From Prorocentrum cordatum (lineage: Eukaryota; Sar; Dinophyceae; Prorocentrales; Prorocentraceae): a stretch of 64,000 bases of DNA. The stretch is from contig CAUYUJ010017812.1 of NCBI GenBank assembly GCA_963575745.1, positions 62,001-126,000 of the forward strand, written 5' to 3'. The translations under genes and the position numbers were made by a program. Below are positions 10,731 to 20,896 of the stretch, one piece after another; within the stretch, counting starts at the first letter, position 1; every line of letters begins with the position of its first letter. The notes under the pieces were generated by a model that saw only the letters and a program-made list of their open reading frames with translations, did no database searches and had not been told where the DNA came from.

Positions 10731-11597
10731 CCATTCAACGCTGGGCATCCAGAGTTGCATTCTGCGCGACATTTGGCCCCTGGCGCTGGCGCTCTCGCCT
10801 GGCGTTGCCACGCCATTTCGCACTCGAGCGCGCAGCTGCCCGAATTGCTTTCTTGGGCCGACGCGCGCTGCAGGGTCAACCCTTGGGCACTCGGGGTCGG
10901 ATGTGTGCAGGCGGCAGAAGCTAGTCCCTGATGGGGGGCATTGGCTAACCCCCCACCTGCACACAACGGGGGCAGGGGTGCTCGTGCAGCACGCCTGTCC
11001 TCGACCGAACCGCGGGGGGCCCGCGCCCCAAACGGCACGTAATCGGCATATCCATGCTGACGTCCTTTCACCAGTGAACTCAAAATCAAATTCTGGTGTG
11101 GCTCGTGAAATTTGAGCTCCGGCCATTGAAAATTCGATCCGCTGCGGACGGATCTGTTAGAGCAATTTTTCGGGCAACCCGGAAAATAGCAGTCCGACGA
11201 TGGTCGACCGAAGTAGCGTGGGATGAGCGGAAGCCCCCTCGCGTGCGGCCACTTGGCCAAAACAGGCCACGATACGCTCAAAATAACTCTGTCCTTGCTC
11301 TAGCCCGTTGCTGGCTTCGCCGCTCACGCCTGTGAAATTCGCAATAGAAGGCCCAAAAGCATTGCATAGAAGGCCCATGCCCATTGCGGGACGCCAAGGC
11401 GCTGTCATCTCGCAGTCGGTTTCGCTGGACTCGCCTTTGCACAGGTTGTCTGGCGGCAGCCCCAAAGTGACTGTGATGGCATTCTTCCGAGGCTGGCCGG
11501 TGCGCCAACGACCTTCAGACCTAGGTTGCTTGTAGTAGAGGCTTCCACTGTCAGCAGTCTGGCTCTGTAGACATTTGTGCCCAAGCAAGGCGGCATA
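10731..11597 (+). other. Leader region of the nested pol, copy 1
   Basis: Non-coding stretch between the minisatellite and the pol start. It includes the conserved block GGCAGAAGCTAGTCC...TTGGCCAAAACAGGCC (10912-11260), with a strong hairpin-forming run TTGGCTAACCCCCCACC, also found at 2150-2560, 6187-6490 (reverse) and 46120-46440. At 11565-11585 CTGTAGACATTTGTGCCCAAG matches the dinoflagellate spliced leader at 16 of 21 positions, 12 bases before the ATG at 11598. No ORF here has family similarity. Confidence 0.55.
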
Positions 11598-13751
11598 ATG
11601 GAAGACCGTCTCGAGAACCTGCGGTCTTTGATTCGCCAGACAAATGACACGATGGGCTGGTGGCAAGGCGTGCGCGGGTTGACTTTGCGTTTCGATTCTT
11701 GAAACAGTGTGGCGCCGCTCCAGAGTTTTTACAAACGTGGCGGAATGGGATCAGTCTCGGTGCCGCTGCGGCTCCGCCAGCCAACATTCCCAATCACCCT
11801 TCAGTTGCCCATCATAGCTCGTGGGCGACTGCCGAGTGGAGCAGGCTAGAGGCACTGGGAAAGGTTCGGTTCTTCAGCTCAAAGCCGCCGACTCCCCATG
11901 CCAACCCATGTGCTTTGCTGTTGAAACCAAGGGAAGGCGTGGACGCCAGTGCTGCGGAGCAAGAGCGCTTCAAAGCAAGGCTGATTTTGGACCTCAGACG
12001 GGGCAGAGTGAACGAGCGAATGCCTCAGGTGTCTGTATCATATGGCACAGTGGACCACGCAGTGTCCATGCTGCAGTCAGGTTCCTTCACGTTCGTCATC
12101 GATTTGCAGGATTGTTTTTTCAACTGGCGCGTGTCCACAGCTGATGCCAACCTCCTGGGTTTCTTTTGTCCTGCCAGGCAACTATACGGTCGATACGAAT
12201 ATCTTCCTTTCGGCCTTGCCCCGGCGCCCGGCCTCAATGATAGTTCCACGAAGGAATTGTTGCGCTTGTTGGGGATTGCAGCGGGCGCACACCTGCTCGA
12301 TTTCGTGGACGACATGTTCGGGGAAGGAAGCACCAAAGATGAAGCCTGGACGCGCCTCGAAAAATCAGTGCAATTTTTCCTGTCAGCTGGTGTGCCTGTT
12401 AGTGGGAAGCCCACTGGCGTTCGGCCCCCAAGCACGCGGCAGCGTTGGATCGGTTGGGTTTTCGATTCCGTTGAAATGGTGGTGACAGTTGAGCAAGACA
12501 AGTGTGATAAGGTGTGCCTCTCAATTGCGCAGACTCTGTCGGCAGACGAAGCCCGGACTCTTCGCGCGAAGGATCTGGCGACCACGGCGGGTTTGGCCAG
12601 CCACCTGGGCGAGATTTATCCACAAGCACGGCGGCGGTTGCATCCCATTTGGGCGGATATGAATGCAGCTGGTGTGTATGCGATGCGGGCGCGGAGCCCT
12701 GCAGCGAACCCGCCTGTGCAGCTATCCGAACTCAGCAGGAAGAACCTTGCATGGGCCTTGCGATCGCTGGCGTCGCCGCCTGTTCGCTCTCTGCATTGCC
12801 ACGCGGGTGCTCTGAGCAAGCGGGGCCACAAGTCTCCAGAGTTTTCTCGGTGGCAGGAATTGGCAGAAGCAGGCGCCATTCGAGTAATAGAGACAGACGC
12901 GTCTTCCCAACATGGCTGGTCATATCATATTTGCCACTTGGGAAAAGTAGTTTCAGGAACATGGCCGTCCGATTTCGCCACGTCACAGAACTTGTCACCC
13001 GGTGAAGATGAGATCAATTACAAAGAGCTCTGGGTTGTCGTAAAATGTTTGGAGGATTGCGGGGAAGAGTTAAGTGGCTGGCGCTTACTATTTCGAGTGG
13101 ACAACACTTGCGCTGCGATACGGCAACATTCCTCGAATGGAGACCCTGGCCGAAAAATTGGAAGCAGCAGAAAGACGGGCCTCCTGTTGGGCATTGGCGG
13201 TGCATTTGAAAGGCATCGCAAATAGAATTGCTGACTTGGGATCGCGAAATTCGGAATTTGCGTTTCAATGGAATTCCGATCAGTTCCAGCACGCCCCCAT
13301 CAAGGATAACATCTTTCGCGACATCCTCGCCAGGACAGGTGCCGAATTCTCCCTCGACCTTTTCGCGGACAGGGAAGGAATGACAGCCAGGGCTCCAACG
13401 CGGCGTTCGCCCGAGCGCACAGCATTCGAGGCGTGCTTGCTCAATGAAGTGGTGTGGGCTCATCCACCGCGCGCCTTGCTCCGGCCTGCGTTGGAATTCC
13501 TGAACGCCGCACTTGCACAGGAAAACCCGCCGAAGATCGTGCTGTTGTGCCCGGAAGATGTTGGGGCTCCGTGGTTCCGGCCACTTTTCCTGCAGCATTG
13601 GCACCGTGTCCGGTCGTGGCCCAAAGGCTCAGATTTGTTCAGGATTCGTGAAGGCATGGCCTGGCGGTCTGGCCCAAAAACTGATGTTCCTTACCTTTTG
13701 CTGCAGAGCTGGCAGCCAAACAGACGCAAGCGCAAGCTCGGGCGAGCCTGA
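11598..13751 (+). pseudogene. Nested-element pol, copy 1: RT, RNase H and C-terminal domain, frameshifted
   Basis: Reverse transcriptase: the ILDLRRGRVN segment, VIDLQDCFFNW (motif A Asp), then FVDDMFGEG, the metal-binding Y/F-x-DD motif. RNase H follows: IETDASSQHGW (first Asp), INYKELWVV (Glu), FRVDNTCA (Asp). After it comes a domain with SLDLFADREG, VWAHPPRALL and IVLLCPEDVGAPWFRPL, the DLFA...PP...P..W block that follows RNase H in many DIRS-type Pol proteins and is often called Dam-methyltransferase-like. Two lesions: one T missing near 11695 (CGATTCTTG versus CGATTTCTTG in copy 2), shifting the N-terminus out of frame, and a roughly 20-base deletion near 13112 inside RNase H. The frame is otherwise open to the stop at 13749-13751. 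Confidence 0.85.
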
Positions 13752-13935
13752 AAAAAAAAGGAAACATCATCTTCATCTGCTCTTCCTTTTCTTTCTTGTG
13801 TGTCCAGGTTGCCATTGCGGGTTCGCTGTGGTCTTGTCGAACATCTATTCTCGCAGCCGCGTCCAGCTCGCGAAGCGACTTGCCACAAACATCAGACCGT
13901 GCCCCTGTCTCGTGTTTCGCTTGCACTTACCAGGG

Positions 13936-15219
13936 ATGGCGGAAGCAGCGATCCGGGCGGCACTCGAGCAGGGCGGCGCCATCCGCACCGCCATCGTCGA
14001 GGAGATCGCCAAAACCTTCCAGCCAGGGGAACCAGGCTTGCGCGCCATTGAGAAAGCAGCGGGAGAGATCGTGCGCGACAAGGCCATTGAGGCAGTGACT
14101 GCGGTGTTGAAAGATCCTACGTCAGGTTTGTCGACGCTCATCAAGGACGAATACAACAGGCGCGCAGACACTGAGTTTCCGTACAGGGCGAAGCTCCGCG
14201 CACTTAGCATGGACGAGTGGGTGTCGGCCTGGCGCGATTTGGTCGTAGACCAGGACCAGGTATCGTGGACGCTCCAAGCCGTCGAGCAGAACAGTTCCCT
14301 GGCCACAATCCTGGCGCTGCAGGCGGCGCACCCCGAGAACGCCGACTTGCAGCAGCTTCGCCGCGCGTCTACAGCGCGCTATGCGGCAAAATTGTCATGG
14401 AAGCAGCTGTGCCTCCCCAGCCATGGCGGCTCGTGGGACAAGCTCAAGAACTTCCTTATGGAGAAAGCAGATTCACCATTGGACAATGTCAAGGCCCTGG
14501 CGCGATCGTTGCTGGTCTTGTTGAACCTCTTGGACCGCCGCTGCACTGTCGCGCAGTCCGCCAAGAAAACGGGGCCAGAGAAAGCTGCAGCGCAGAGGGA
14601 GCACCTCCTCGAGTTCATTCACCTGGCCATCAAGCAATACAAGCGGCGGACCACGAAAGCGAGTGCGTCTATCCCGGAGCACGAGCTCTTGTTGCGCGAC
14701 TTCGCCCAGGACCTCATTTTGGCGGAGGCAGCGCTGGCGGCCAAGGAACCCGGAAAAAGGCTGGGTGCGTCTGATGTGTCAGGGGCGCCGTCGGCGAAGG
14801 CACCTCGCTATGGCGAGGGGTCTGCGGGCGCCTCCCCCCAGGTTTCGGCGCGCTCCAGTGGTTCAGCCAACCAGGGCTTCACCACGAAGAAGGAGCCCGG
14901 CGACAAGCCCGACCGCAAGGCCTTGTTGGACACGCTGCTGCGCGAGCTGGAGCACGTGGTCCGGACCGGCAGCACCAAGAAGATCCAGTCTTGGGTTGAC
15001 AAGCAATACCTCGTGAGTGAGCAGCACAAGGGCACGATGACGTGCCTCTTCAGGGAGCACGTGTGCAAGAATTGCTTGTTCAGCGGCAAGGGCATCGTCA
15101 AACACACGCTGAAGCACTGCAAGGAACAGGGTAACGATTGCATGCTCCCGTGTTCTAAGTGCACGAAGGCGGGACGGACAAGCCATCTCCTGCACTGGAT
15201 GTCGGAGTGCAAGAACTAG
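13936..15219 (+). CDS. Nested-element Gag-like protein with Cys/His-rich tail
   Basis: Intact 427-residue ORF beginning MAEAAIRAALEQGGAIRTAI. I chose this ATG because the upstream frame is not conserved with copy 2. Helical, charged N-terminal two-thirds; a Ser/Ala/Gly-rich linker (about residues 275-320); then a tail with CLFREHVCKNC, HTLKHC, CMLPCSKC and HLLHWMSEC, a set of Cys and His typical of zinc-binding nucleic-acid modules though not a classical CCHC knuckle. Position between pol and YR is unusual for Gag. I do not recognise the family; Gag or an accessory nucleic-acid-binding protein are both possible. The copy-2 gene (49154-50445) has a 5-base insertion, so conservation of this frame across both copies supports coding. 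Confidence 0.7.
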   Translation: MAEAAIRAALEQGGAIRTAIVEEIAKTFQPGEPGLRAIEKAAGEIVRDKAIEAVTAVLKDPTSGLSTLIKDEYNRRADTEFPYRAKLRALSMDEWVSAWRDLVVDQDQVSWTLQAVEQNSSLATILALQAAHPENADLQQLRRASTARYAAKLSWKQLCLPSHGGSWDKLKNFLMEKADSPLDNVKALARSLLVLLNLLDRRCTVAQSAKKTGPEKAAAQREHLLEFIHLAIKQYKRRTTKASASIPEHELLLRDFAQDLILAEAALAAKEPGKRLGASDVSGAPSAKAPRYGEGSAGASPQVSARSSGSANQGFTTKKEPGDKPDRKALLDTLLRELEHVVRTGSTKKIQSWVDKQYLVSEQHKGTMTCLFREHVCKNCLFSGKGIVKHTLKHCKEQGNDCMLPCSKCTKAGRTSHLLHWMSECKN

Positions 15220-15429
15220 GCATCTCCAGCCACGCGCCAGAGCCATTCGATTTTCCATGGCGTTTAGCCGCCTGCTGCTGTTCCCGACGTGCAGGCCGCT
15301 TTTAAGAGATCCTTGAAAAATGAAACATAACAGGCCTCTATGGGGTGTCCGCCACGGCTGGTTTCAGAGGCTCCGAATTGATGGGGCCTTCCGTCTTTCA
15401 TGCGCCACATGAGTCTTCCCACTGCCGTT

Positions 15430-15448
15430 CCGTAGCCTCGGGCCCAAG
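15430..15448 (+). other. Spliced-leader-like motif before nested YR, copy 1
   Basis: CCGTAGCC then TCGGGCCCAAG, 3 bases before the YR ATG at 15452. The first eight bases equal the start of the dinoflagellate spliced leader and the last four equal its end. The copy-2 equivalent at 50656-50674 is nearly identical. Confidence 0.45.
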
Positions 15449-15451
15449 ACA

Positions 15452-17009
15452 ATGGATGATTTCGTGCACAGAAATGATTTCAATTCGCCCCCTTCCAAAG
15501 CAGCGCGCGCTGGATCGCGGCGGCCGCCCCTTCCGCTGGAACCGGCAGCTGCGCGTGCTGGTGCTGGCGGAGATGGCGCTGTGTCGGCGGTGGCGGTCCC
15601 CCTCGCAGGATGCAGCGGTTCCTGGGCGCTCGGGCATTGGAGTTGGGGTGCGGAAAGCCACGTCGTTCCTGAGCATGCTCGACATCAGCCGCGCTGCTTG
15701 GGCGTCTTCTGGTGCAGTTCCGCTGGACACGGCGCTGTGTCAGTCTCTTGTCGCCGACGGTGCTTCTGCGACCTCCGCAGGTAGCAGTGGCTCTCGGGGC
15801 AGCCCCGCCCGTGCGGCGGTACCTGTTGCAGAAGTTTCTAGCGGGTATCCCAGGCTGACGGTGGCGGCCGCCGCGGACACGCCGAGTGCGATTCACGCAG
15901 ACGGCCCTGGGGCTCGCAGCCTCGGTGCTCCCAGGGCTCCGCTTGCACTGGTTGCCGGCGAGAGCGCGCCGGTGCAGTTGGCCGCGCGTCGGAAGGCTGC
16001 CGCTGACATCGATCGCTGTTTGGCGGCGGCCTGGGAGCCGTCCACGCGCAGTCGCTACGACGCCACCTTGCGCAGCGTGGTGAGCACAGTCGAATCTGGC
16101 ACTGCGTTGGCCTTGCTGCCCTGCGACACGGAGGAAAAGGTCATGGTGTTGTTCGCTGGGATGATCGGCCAGCCTTGGGGCACTGTGGGCGCAGCAAGAG
16201 CTGCCGTCAGGGCTTGGCATGTAGAGCGTGATTTACTTGCTGCTTTCGATTTGGCTTGGACTCCTCGAGCCTGGCATTTCTGGCGAGGTCTCAAAAAGCT
16301 CGCTGACCATTCGCTGCGGCACGCCAAGCGGCCACTTTCGTTCGACGAGGCGCGTGTTGTGCAGCGTTGTCGCCTTGCCCAAGCCTCAGACGCTGGTTTG
16401 CGCGATGCTGCAATGGTTGCGACAGCATTCTTCGGGATCCGGCGCTTTGCAGAAGTACAAGGGCTTCTCACAGAGGATGTTGTCTTCCAAGAAGATGCTG
16501 TTGAGTGCCGTATCCGCCGGCAGAAGAACGATCCTTGCGGCGTGGGAATGCTCATCTGGCTCCCGCGGCTGCCAGAGTTGGGGCCGCTCTGCCCTCTGAA
16601 ACTTATGCAGTCGTGGGCTGCTCGCAGAGCAGCTTTGTGGCCAGCTTCCACTGGTTATTTCTTTTGCGTGACCGGCGCCGCCTCCCCGAGAGCAGCGTCC
16701 GCGGATACTTTCCGCAGAATGCTATCCCGACACGTGAAGGATCCCGCCTCGGTGGGGAGTCACTCACTGAGAAAAGGCGGCGCCTTGTGGTGGAAGCATG
16801 CCGCGGCGCTCCCGGAAACCCTTGTGCAAGCGCAGGGCGGGTGGTCGTCTCTCGATGTCATGAGAGCGTTTTACACGAAGCACCCAGACTCCGATCGCCG
16901 TCAATTGTTGTTGGGTGCTGCGGCGGCCGCTAACCCAAAGCAGGCTGCGCCCTCTGCAACTGCGCAGCGGCCGCTGCTGGCCTTACCTGTTTGGAAGCAG
17001 CCTCTGTAA
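15452..17009 (+). pseudogene. Nested-element tyrosine recombinase, copy 1 (one-base frameshift)
   Basis: Catalyses strand exchange for integration of the circular DNA copy. The catalytic segments are all present: FFGIRRFAEV (Arg), RIRRQKND (the beta-hairpin Lys), GSHSLRKGG (His-x-x-Arg), QGGWSS (Trp in the His/Trp position) and MRAFYTKH (nucleophile Tyr). The start MDDFVHRNDF is taken from copy 2, where the whole ORF is intact. Here one extra C in a C-run near 15600 (CCCCC versus CCCC) throws the first 50 codons out of frame with the rest, which is open from upstream of 15600 to 17009. It directly precedes B1. Confidence 0.85.
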
Positions 17010-17026
17010 TTAATTTAGGCCTCGGT

Positions 17027-17659
17027 GGGGTAAGGGCCCTCCCTGAAGGGATGCGCCCTGTGGCCTGCGGCTGAAGCAGCACTCCCGCCGAGCCACGGCT
17101 GTGGCATGAAGAAAATATTGCTACACGCTTCGCGTGCGCACTGCCTCTCCCGCGCCGTTCTTCGCCCCGGAGGCCTCCTTGGTGCTCCTGCTCGGCGGTG
17201 GTAGGCGGAAAGCGCAGTTTCTGAGGAGGCTGTGCATTCGGGAAACGAAGTTTTCGCGGACACCTCAAAACGGGTTATTCTTCGTATCAAATCATTGCAG
17301 GTTGCTCCCCTTATATTGCAATATCGATGGGCTTCGCCTTCATGCGGGGTCTTTCACCGTCGGTATTGTTTTCTCGAGCGCAGGCCCAGGGGGTAGTTCC
17401 GCGCGCTTTTCGCGGACCCGCCCGCCCGCCCTGGGTTCACACCTCGTGCTGGTCGCAATCCGCCCTTCCCGGGAGGGGTAAGGGCCCTCCCTGAAGGGAC
17501 GCGCCCTGTGGCCTGCGGCTGAAGCAGCACTCCCGCCGAGCCACGGCTGTGGCATGAAGAAAATATTGCTACACGCTTCGCGTGCGCACTGCCTCTCCCG
17601 CGCCGTTCTTCGCCCCGGAGGCCTCCTTGGTGCTCCTGCTCGGCGGTGGTAGGCGGAAA
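17027..17659 (+). repeat. Nested element B1-A2-B2 terminus, copy 1
   Basis: B1 (17027-17211) and B2 (17475-17659) are 185-base direct repeats beginning GGGGTAAGGGCCCTCCCTGA and ending GGTAGGCGGAAA. A2 (17212-17418) between them repeats A1 at the far left of the element. B1 abuts A2 exactly and B2 abuts the rest of gag exactly. Left-flank gag ends GGGTAGGTTT, and B1 and B2 also end with GGTAGG plus a few bases, possibly the short shared core used by the recombinase. Confidence 0.85.
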
Positions 17660-18661
17660 CAGTCCAAGATGAAGATGGCTTCGGATTCGGATGCTGCAGG
17701 GGTCTCGGCGTTCGCCAATGCCATGCAGCAGTTCGTCCAGGCGACGTCTCACACGGCCGCGGCGGGCTCTGCAAAGAAGGGTTTGTCTTTCGATTTGGCC
17801 AAGCGGATCCAAGAAATGGGTTTGGCGCACTTCCCGTCGGATGGGCTCCCTTCAGAAGAAACCTTGGCCAAATTCGAGCATGCTGGCAAAGTGGCCGCCG
17901 AGAAGCAGCGCAAGTGGATTGGCAGCGCGGACGGTGAGTGTCTGCAGACGCACCACCGACCGGAATGGTCGCGCACGCCTGTCGTGGCTGCGCCACCGAC
18001 TGGTTCATCTATCGAGGAGAAGCTCAAGCATGTGCTCGACGACAAGAAAGCCCGAGCGGACGAGTTGAAGCTCGATTATCAGAGCTACGCTACGTTCATG
18101 GGTCACGTGTTCCAGTGGGGGATGAAGTGCGTGCTGATGAAAGCGCGCTCGTCCACGGAGCTTTTGGCTTACCTGTTCAATTTGACCCACATAGCTGAGG
18201 AACACGGCGGGGTCCGGACGGCTTATCAGTACGACATCTTGCAGCGTAAGGCGATGGCGCGCTCGCTCGAGCGAGGCGAGGACCGGCTTTCGCATTACTT
18301 CAACGTGCTCGACGAGGACATGGCCCGGAAGGCCAAAGATAAAGTATCTCAGAAGATGAAGGAGACCACCGGCCGGACGACCCCTGGCCAGGCGCAGCGC
18401 GGCGGAGGCTCCCGGACCTACGGTGGCAGCAGCTCTGGTTACGGAGGCTGGGGCAATGCCAGCTCCAACGGGGCGGCGCCGAAGGGCCAGGGCAAGGCGC
18501 ACAAAGGGGCTGGGCCCGCGCCGAGCACCCCCAAGAAGAAATGGTCCAGGTCGCCAAAGCGCTCTGGCAACGGCGGCAACTCCAACGGCAAGGGAGGCAA
18601 GGGCGGCCATGGCAACAACCAGGGCAACAAGTCCTGGCAGGACAAGTGGTGGAACAAGTGA
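17660..18661 (+). CDS. Family-1 gag, C-terminal part (copy 1)
   Basis: Continues gag from 3460 in frame: QSKMKMASDSDAAG onward, 333 residues. It aligns with the family-2 Gag over KGLSFDLAKRIQEMGLAHFP (family 2: KALSFNLAARLTELGMDRFP), GSADGE.LQ..HRP.WSR, DYQSYATFMGHVF, EEHGGVRTAYQYD and the ALERG segment. The C-terminus is basic and Gly/Ser/Asn-rich (SRSPKR, GGNSNGKGGKGG), suiting RNA binding. It ends in TGA (18659-18661), followed at once by a perfect 6-bp stem (GGGGAA-GGACGA-TTCCCC, 18662-18679), and pol continues in the same frame. Without the upstream half this copy cannot make a whole Gag. Confidence 0.75.
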   Translation, partial: QSKMKMASDSDAAGVSAFANAMQQFVQATSHTAAAGSAKKGLSFDLAKRIQEMGLAHFPSDGLPSEETLAKFEHAGKVAAEKQRKWIGSADGECLQTHHRPEWSRTPVVAAPPTGSSIEEKLKHVLDDKKARADELKLDYQSYATFMGHVFQWGMKCVLMKARSSTELLAYLFNLTHIAEEHGGVRTAYQYDILQRKAMARSLERGEDRLSHYFNVLDEDMARKAKDKVSQKMKETTGRTTPGQAQRGGGSRTYGGSSSGYGGWGNASSNGAAPKGQGKAHKGAGPAPSTPKKKWSRSPKRSGNGGNSNGKGGKGGHGNNQGNKSWQDKWWNK

Positions 18662-20500
18662 GGGGAAGGACGATTCCCCGACACAGACGTGGAGGAACAA
18701 CTGCGCGAGGTTTCCGACGGGAGCTCTTCTCAGGGTACAGAGGAAACAATCGAGTTTCCAGGTAGTGGTGGAAAGGATTTTCTTGTCGAGATCCGTTCGG
18801 CCGTGCATGCTCTGCTACAGGATCGGGACGCCCGGTCTGCTATGACACCTGCGGCGCATTTTAAATGGGCGCAGTCTTTGCCGCACGTCGCGCGTGAGGG
18901 CTGCTTGCCTCCTTTGCTGCAGGATGCAATTGCGCTTGCGCGCCAAAGAAAGGAATGTAGACACTTTGCGCCGAATCTCCAGGCCCAGCAGGGCGCGGGG
19001 CGCTGTTCGTGCAGCTTTCGAAGCAAAGTGCGCGAAAGAAGTGGAAGCAGGGCACGCACGCTGGCGCCGTCTGCAGGATTCGTGCGTCCTCACAGCCCGT
19101 TTTCCGGTGCATGAGGGCTGGGTTCAGCTCGACGGCGCGTGGGTGCCCAAGGTCCGCTGCATTGACGATTTTACAGCCTCTGGCGTCAACGCAGCGGTTT
19201 CTGTAGGTGAAACCGTCGAACAGGATACTCTCGACAGCTTGCTGGCGCTTTTGCGGCGCGCCCTCCTTTCTGGGGAAGTGGGGGCGCGCTTAAGGAAGGA
19301 AGATTTTGTCCACGCCTTCATGTCAGGACTCTTCCTTTGGCGAGCTCGCACCTGCAGTTCGCAGCGGCGACCTGGGAACCGGCAGCGACCGAGGGCCAGG
19401 CGCTGCAGCTTCTAGCGTGCCCGTTTGGGGCATCGGCGTCTGTATATAATTGGGAGCGTTTCGGCTCTGCAGTGCGCGCAATTTTGGCGCAACTGTTATG
19501 CGTCGTGTTTTTACGCTTCGTCGACGACCTTTTCGGCGCTGACGCCGCGTTTGCTGGCGCGCCCCCACTGGCATCGCCAAGCGGCGCTTCTGAGGTCGTG
19601 CGCGAGGTCGTTTCCGACATCCTTGGCTGGGAGCTTGATGCTTCCAAGCGTGTGTCGGAGGCGAGCGCGGCCACCGTGCTTGGCGCCGACGTGGAGATTG
19701 CCCAGGACGCCTCCGAGGTGCACGTTTCCATTGGCCCGGCTAAGTTGTCACAGTGGAGCGCGCAGATTGTAGGAATTCTCGAGTCCGGGATTTTCCACCC
19801 TGCTGAAGCAGGAAAACTAGCAGGCAGGCTCAGCTGGGGTGCCTCAGCAGTTTTTGGCAAAGCAGCCCGCGTGCATCTGGCACCTTTGTTTTGGCATGCT
19901 TCCCGCAATTCGTCTCGCCTGTCTGGCCGCGTGGCCCGGGCGCTCGAGTGGTGGCTCCGATTCTTGGAGTGCGTGCCTTGCCGCGTTTTCCGGTGCAGGC
20001 AGCCTGTTGCCCGCGTTCGCTGCGTTCTTTATTCCGATGCGACTGGCCGGGGGAATCTCGGCTGGGTTGCGGCAATGCCCGGTGCCCGCGCGTGGGCGAC
20101 CTTCACTGTCCAGCCACCGCTGCTGCAGTGGGTGCGCCACAGGAAGAATCAAGTAGCGACCTGGGAATTGCTTGCAGCGATCTGCGTTTTGGAGTGGGTG
20201 CTGAGGCGCCAGAAGGGCGAACTGGAGGTTTGCCTGTTTGTCGACAACACTAATGCCCTCAGCACGCTGCTCCGCGGGTCATCCAGGCAACCCGACTGGA
20301 ATGATCTCGTGGGCGATCTCTGGCTACGCGTTGCCCGGTCTGGTCTCCTATTTTATTGCCTTTACGTGCCAAGCCATATGAACATGGCCGATGCACCTTC
20401 TAGGCCAGGCGAGAAGCAGCGCGAGCTGGAAGATATGCAGCGGGCTGGCTTTGCGCAAGTTTCTTGGGAGACGCCACCAGATGCACCATGGCCGCAGTGA
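18662..20500 (+). pseudogene. Chimeric pol (family-1 start, family-2-like RT/RNase H), frameshifted
   Basis: The first 90 codons after the gag TGA match the family-1 pol (EEQLREVSDGSSSQGTEETI). At 18931 the sequence switches to a relative of the minus-strand family-2 pol, omitting about 110 residues of the N-terminal region. Then come RCIDDFTASGVNAAVSVGE, KEDFVHAFMS, a frameshift near 19325, LQLLACPFGAS, FVDDLFGAD (RT catalytic motif) and RNase H with LYSDATGRGN, VATWELLAA, LFVDNTNALS and YVPSHMNMADAPSRPG. At least two frameshifts plus the deletion make it non-functional. The join is either an ancient recombination between two elements or a misassembly. Confidence 0.8.
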
Positions 20501-20896
20501 TAGTCGAAGCAGCACGCCTGGGCGCACGGAAAAAAAGAGCATCGCCAGCTCAGGTTGTCGACAACGGCTGCCCGATGGTCGGATCGGCGATTCGATTCCA
20601 TGCGCGTCGCAGGTGCGGGTCGTGATGTGCTGCGAATTCCGCGCCCCTACTCGGATTGCCGATTCGGGGGGGGTTCGATGCTCGAGCGAACCGTCCAGAG
20701 TTTCCGCGCTTGGATGGACGGGTCGAACCTGTCTCATCACGGTGTCGCTCGGATTGGGGTCCGATTCCGCGCCAATCGCCGATTGGCGCTTGGGTTGTTC
20801 ATTCACTCGCTTTTCCGCGTTTCCGTGCTCAGATGCCGCATCCTACCGCGCGTCTCATGTCTGCACTGCTCAGTAGTCATTTAGGCGCAAGCTGGC
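20501..20896. other. Pol-YR spacer with degenerate repeats, no gene seen
   Basis: Contains GATTGCCGATTCGGG and GCGTTTCCGTGCTCAGATGC motifs like those of the 30-bp array inside the Merlin elements (25985-26470). Unlike other YR genes in the window, no spliced-leader-like sequence is visible before the ATG at 20897; this upstream region looks replaced by repeat sequence. Confidence 0.5.

Larger units (their letters stand above)
3461..17659 (+). mobile_element. Nested DIRS-like element, copy 1 (14.2 kb)
   Basis: Bounded by split direct repeats: A1 3461-3666, then B1 17027-17211, A2 17212-17418 and B2 17475-17659. This A1-body-B1-A2-B2 plan is the one known for the PAT/Ngaro branch of the DIRS order. 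It sits inside family-1 gag, and the flanking codons GGT AGG TTT / CAG TCC AAG rejoin in frame with no target duplication, as expected for tyrosine-recombinase insertion. Inside are about 7.9 kb of arrays, then pol, a Gag-like gene and YR, all on the plus strand. Compared with copy 2 (38111-52884) it lacks the Merlin insertion but has an extra C-A'-C' duplication. Confidence 0.8.
2666..18931 (+). mobile_element. Family-1 DIRS-like element, copy 1 (5' part, with nested insertion)
   Basis: From TGGTTTCGCCCAAGGG at 2666 to GGATGCAATT at 18931 this matches 37316-54156 closely, while the sequences outside both ends differ. The left boundary therefore probably marks the element terminus. It holds the family-1 leader, a gag interrupted after codon 119 by the nested element (3461-17659), the rest of gag, and the start of pol. 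At 18931 it switches abruptly to sequence of a different DIRS-like family. Copy 1 is inactive: gag has a TAG at 3398-3400 and pol is chimeric and frameshifted. Confidence 0.75.

Noticed and set aside
17212-17418. The 207-base A block as an introner or SINE
   Set aside because: Its placement at exact element ends in two copies is explained by the split-repeat structure; I saw no tail or flanking duplication of its own.
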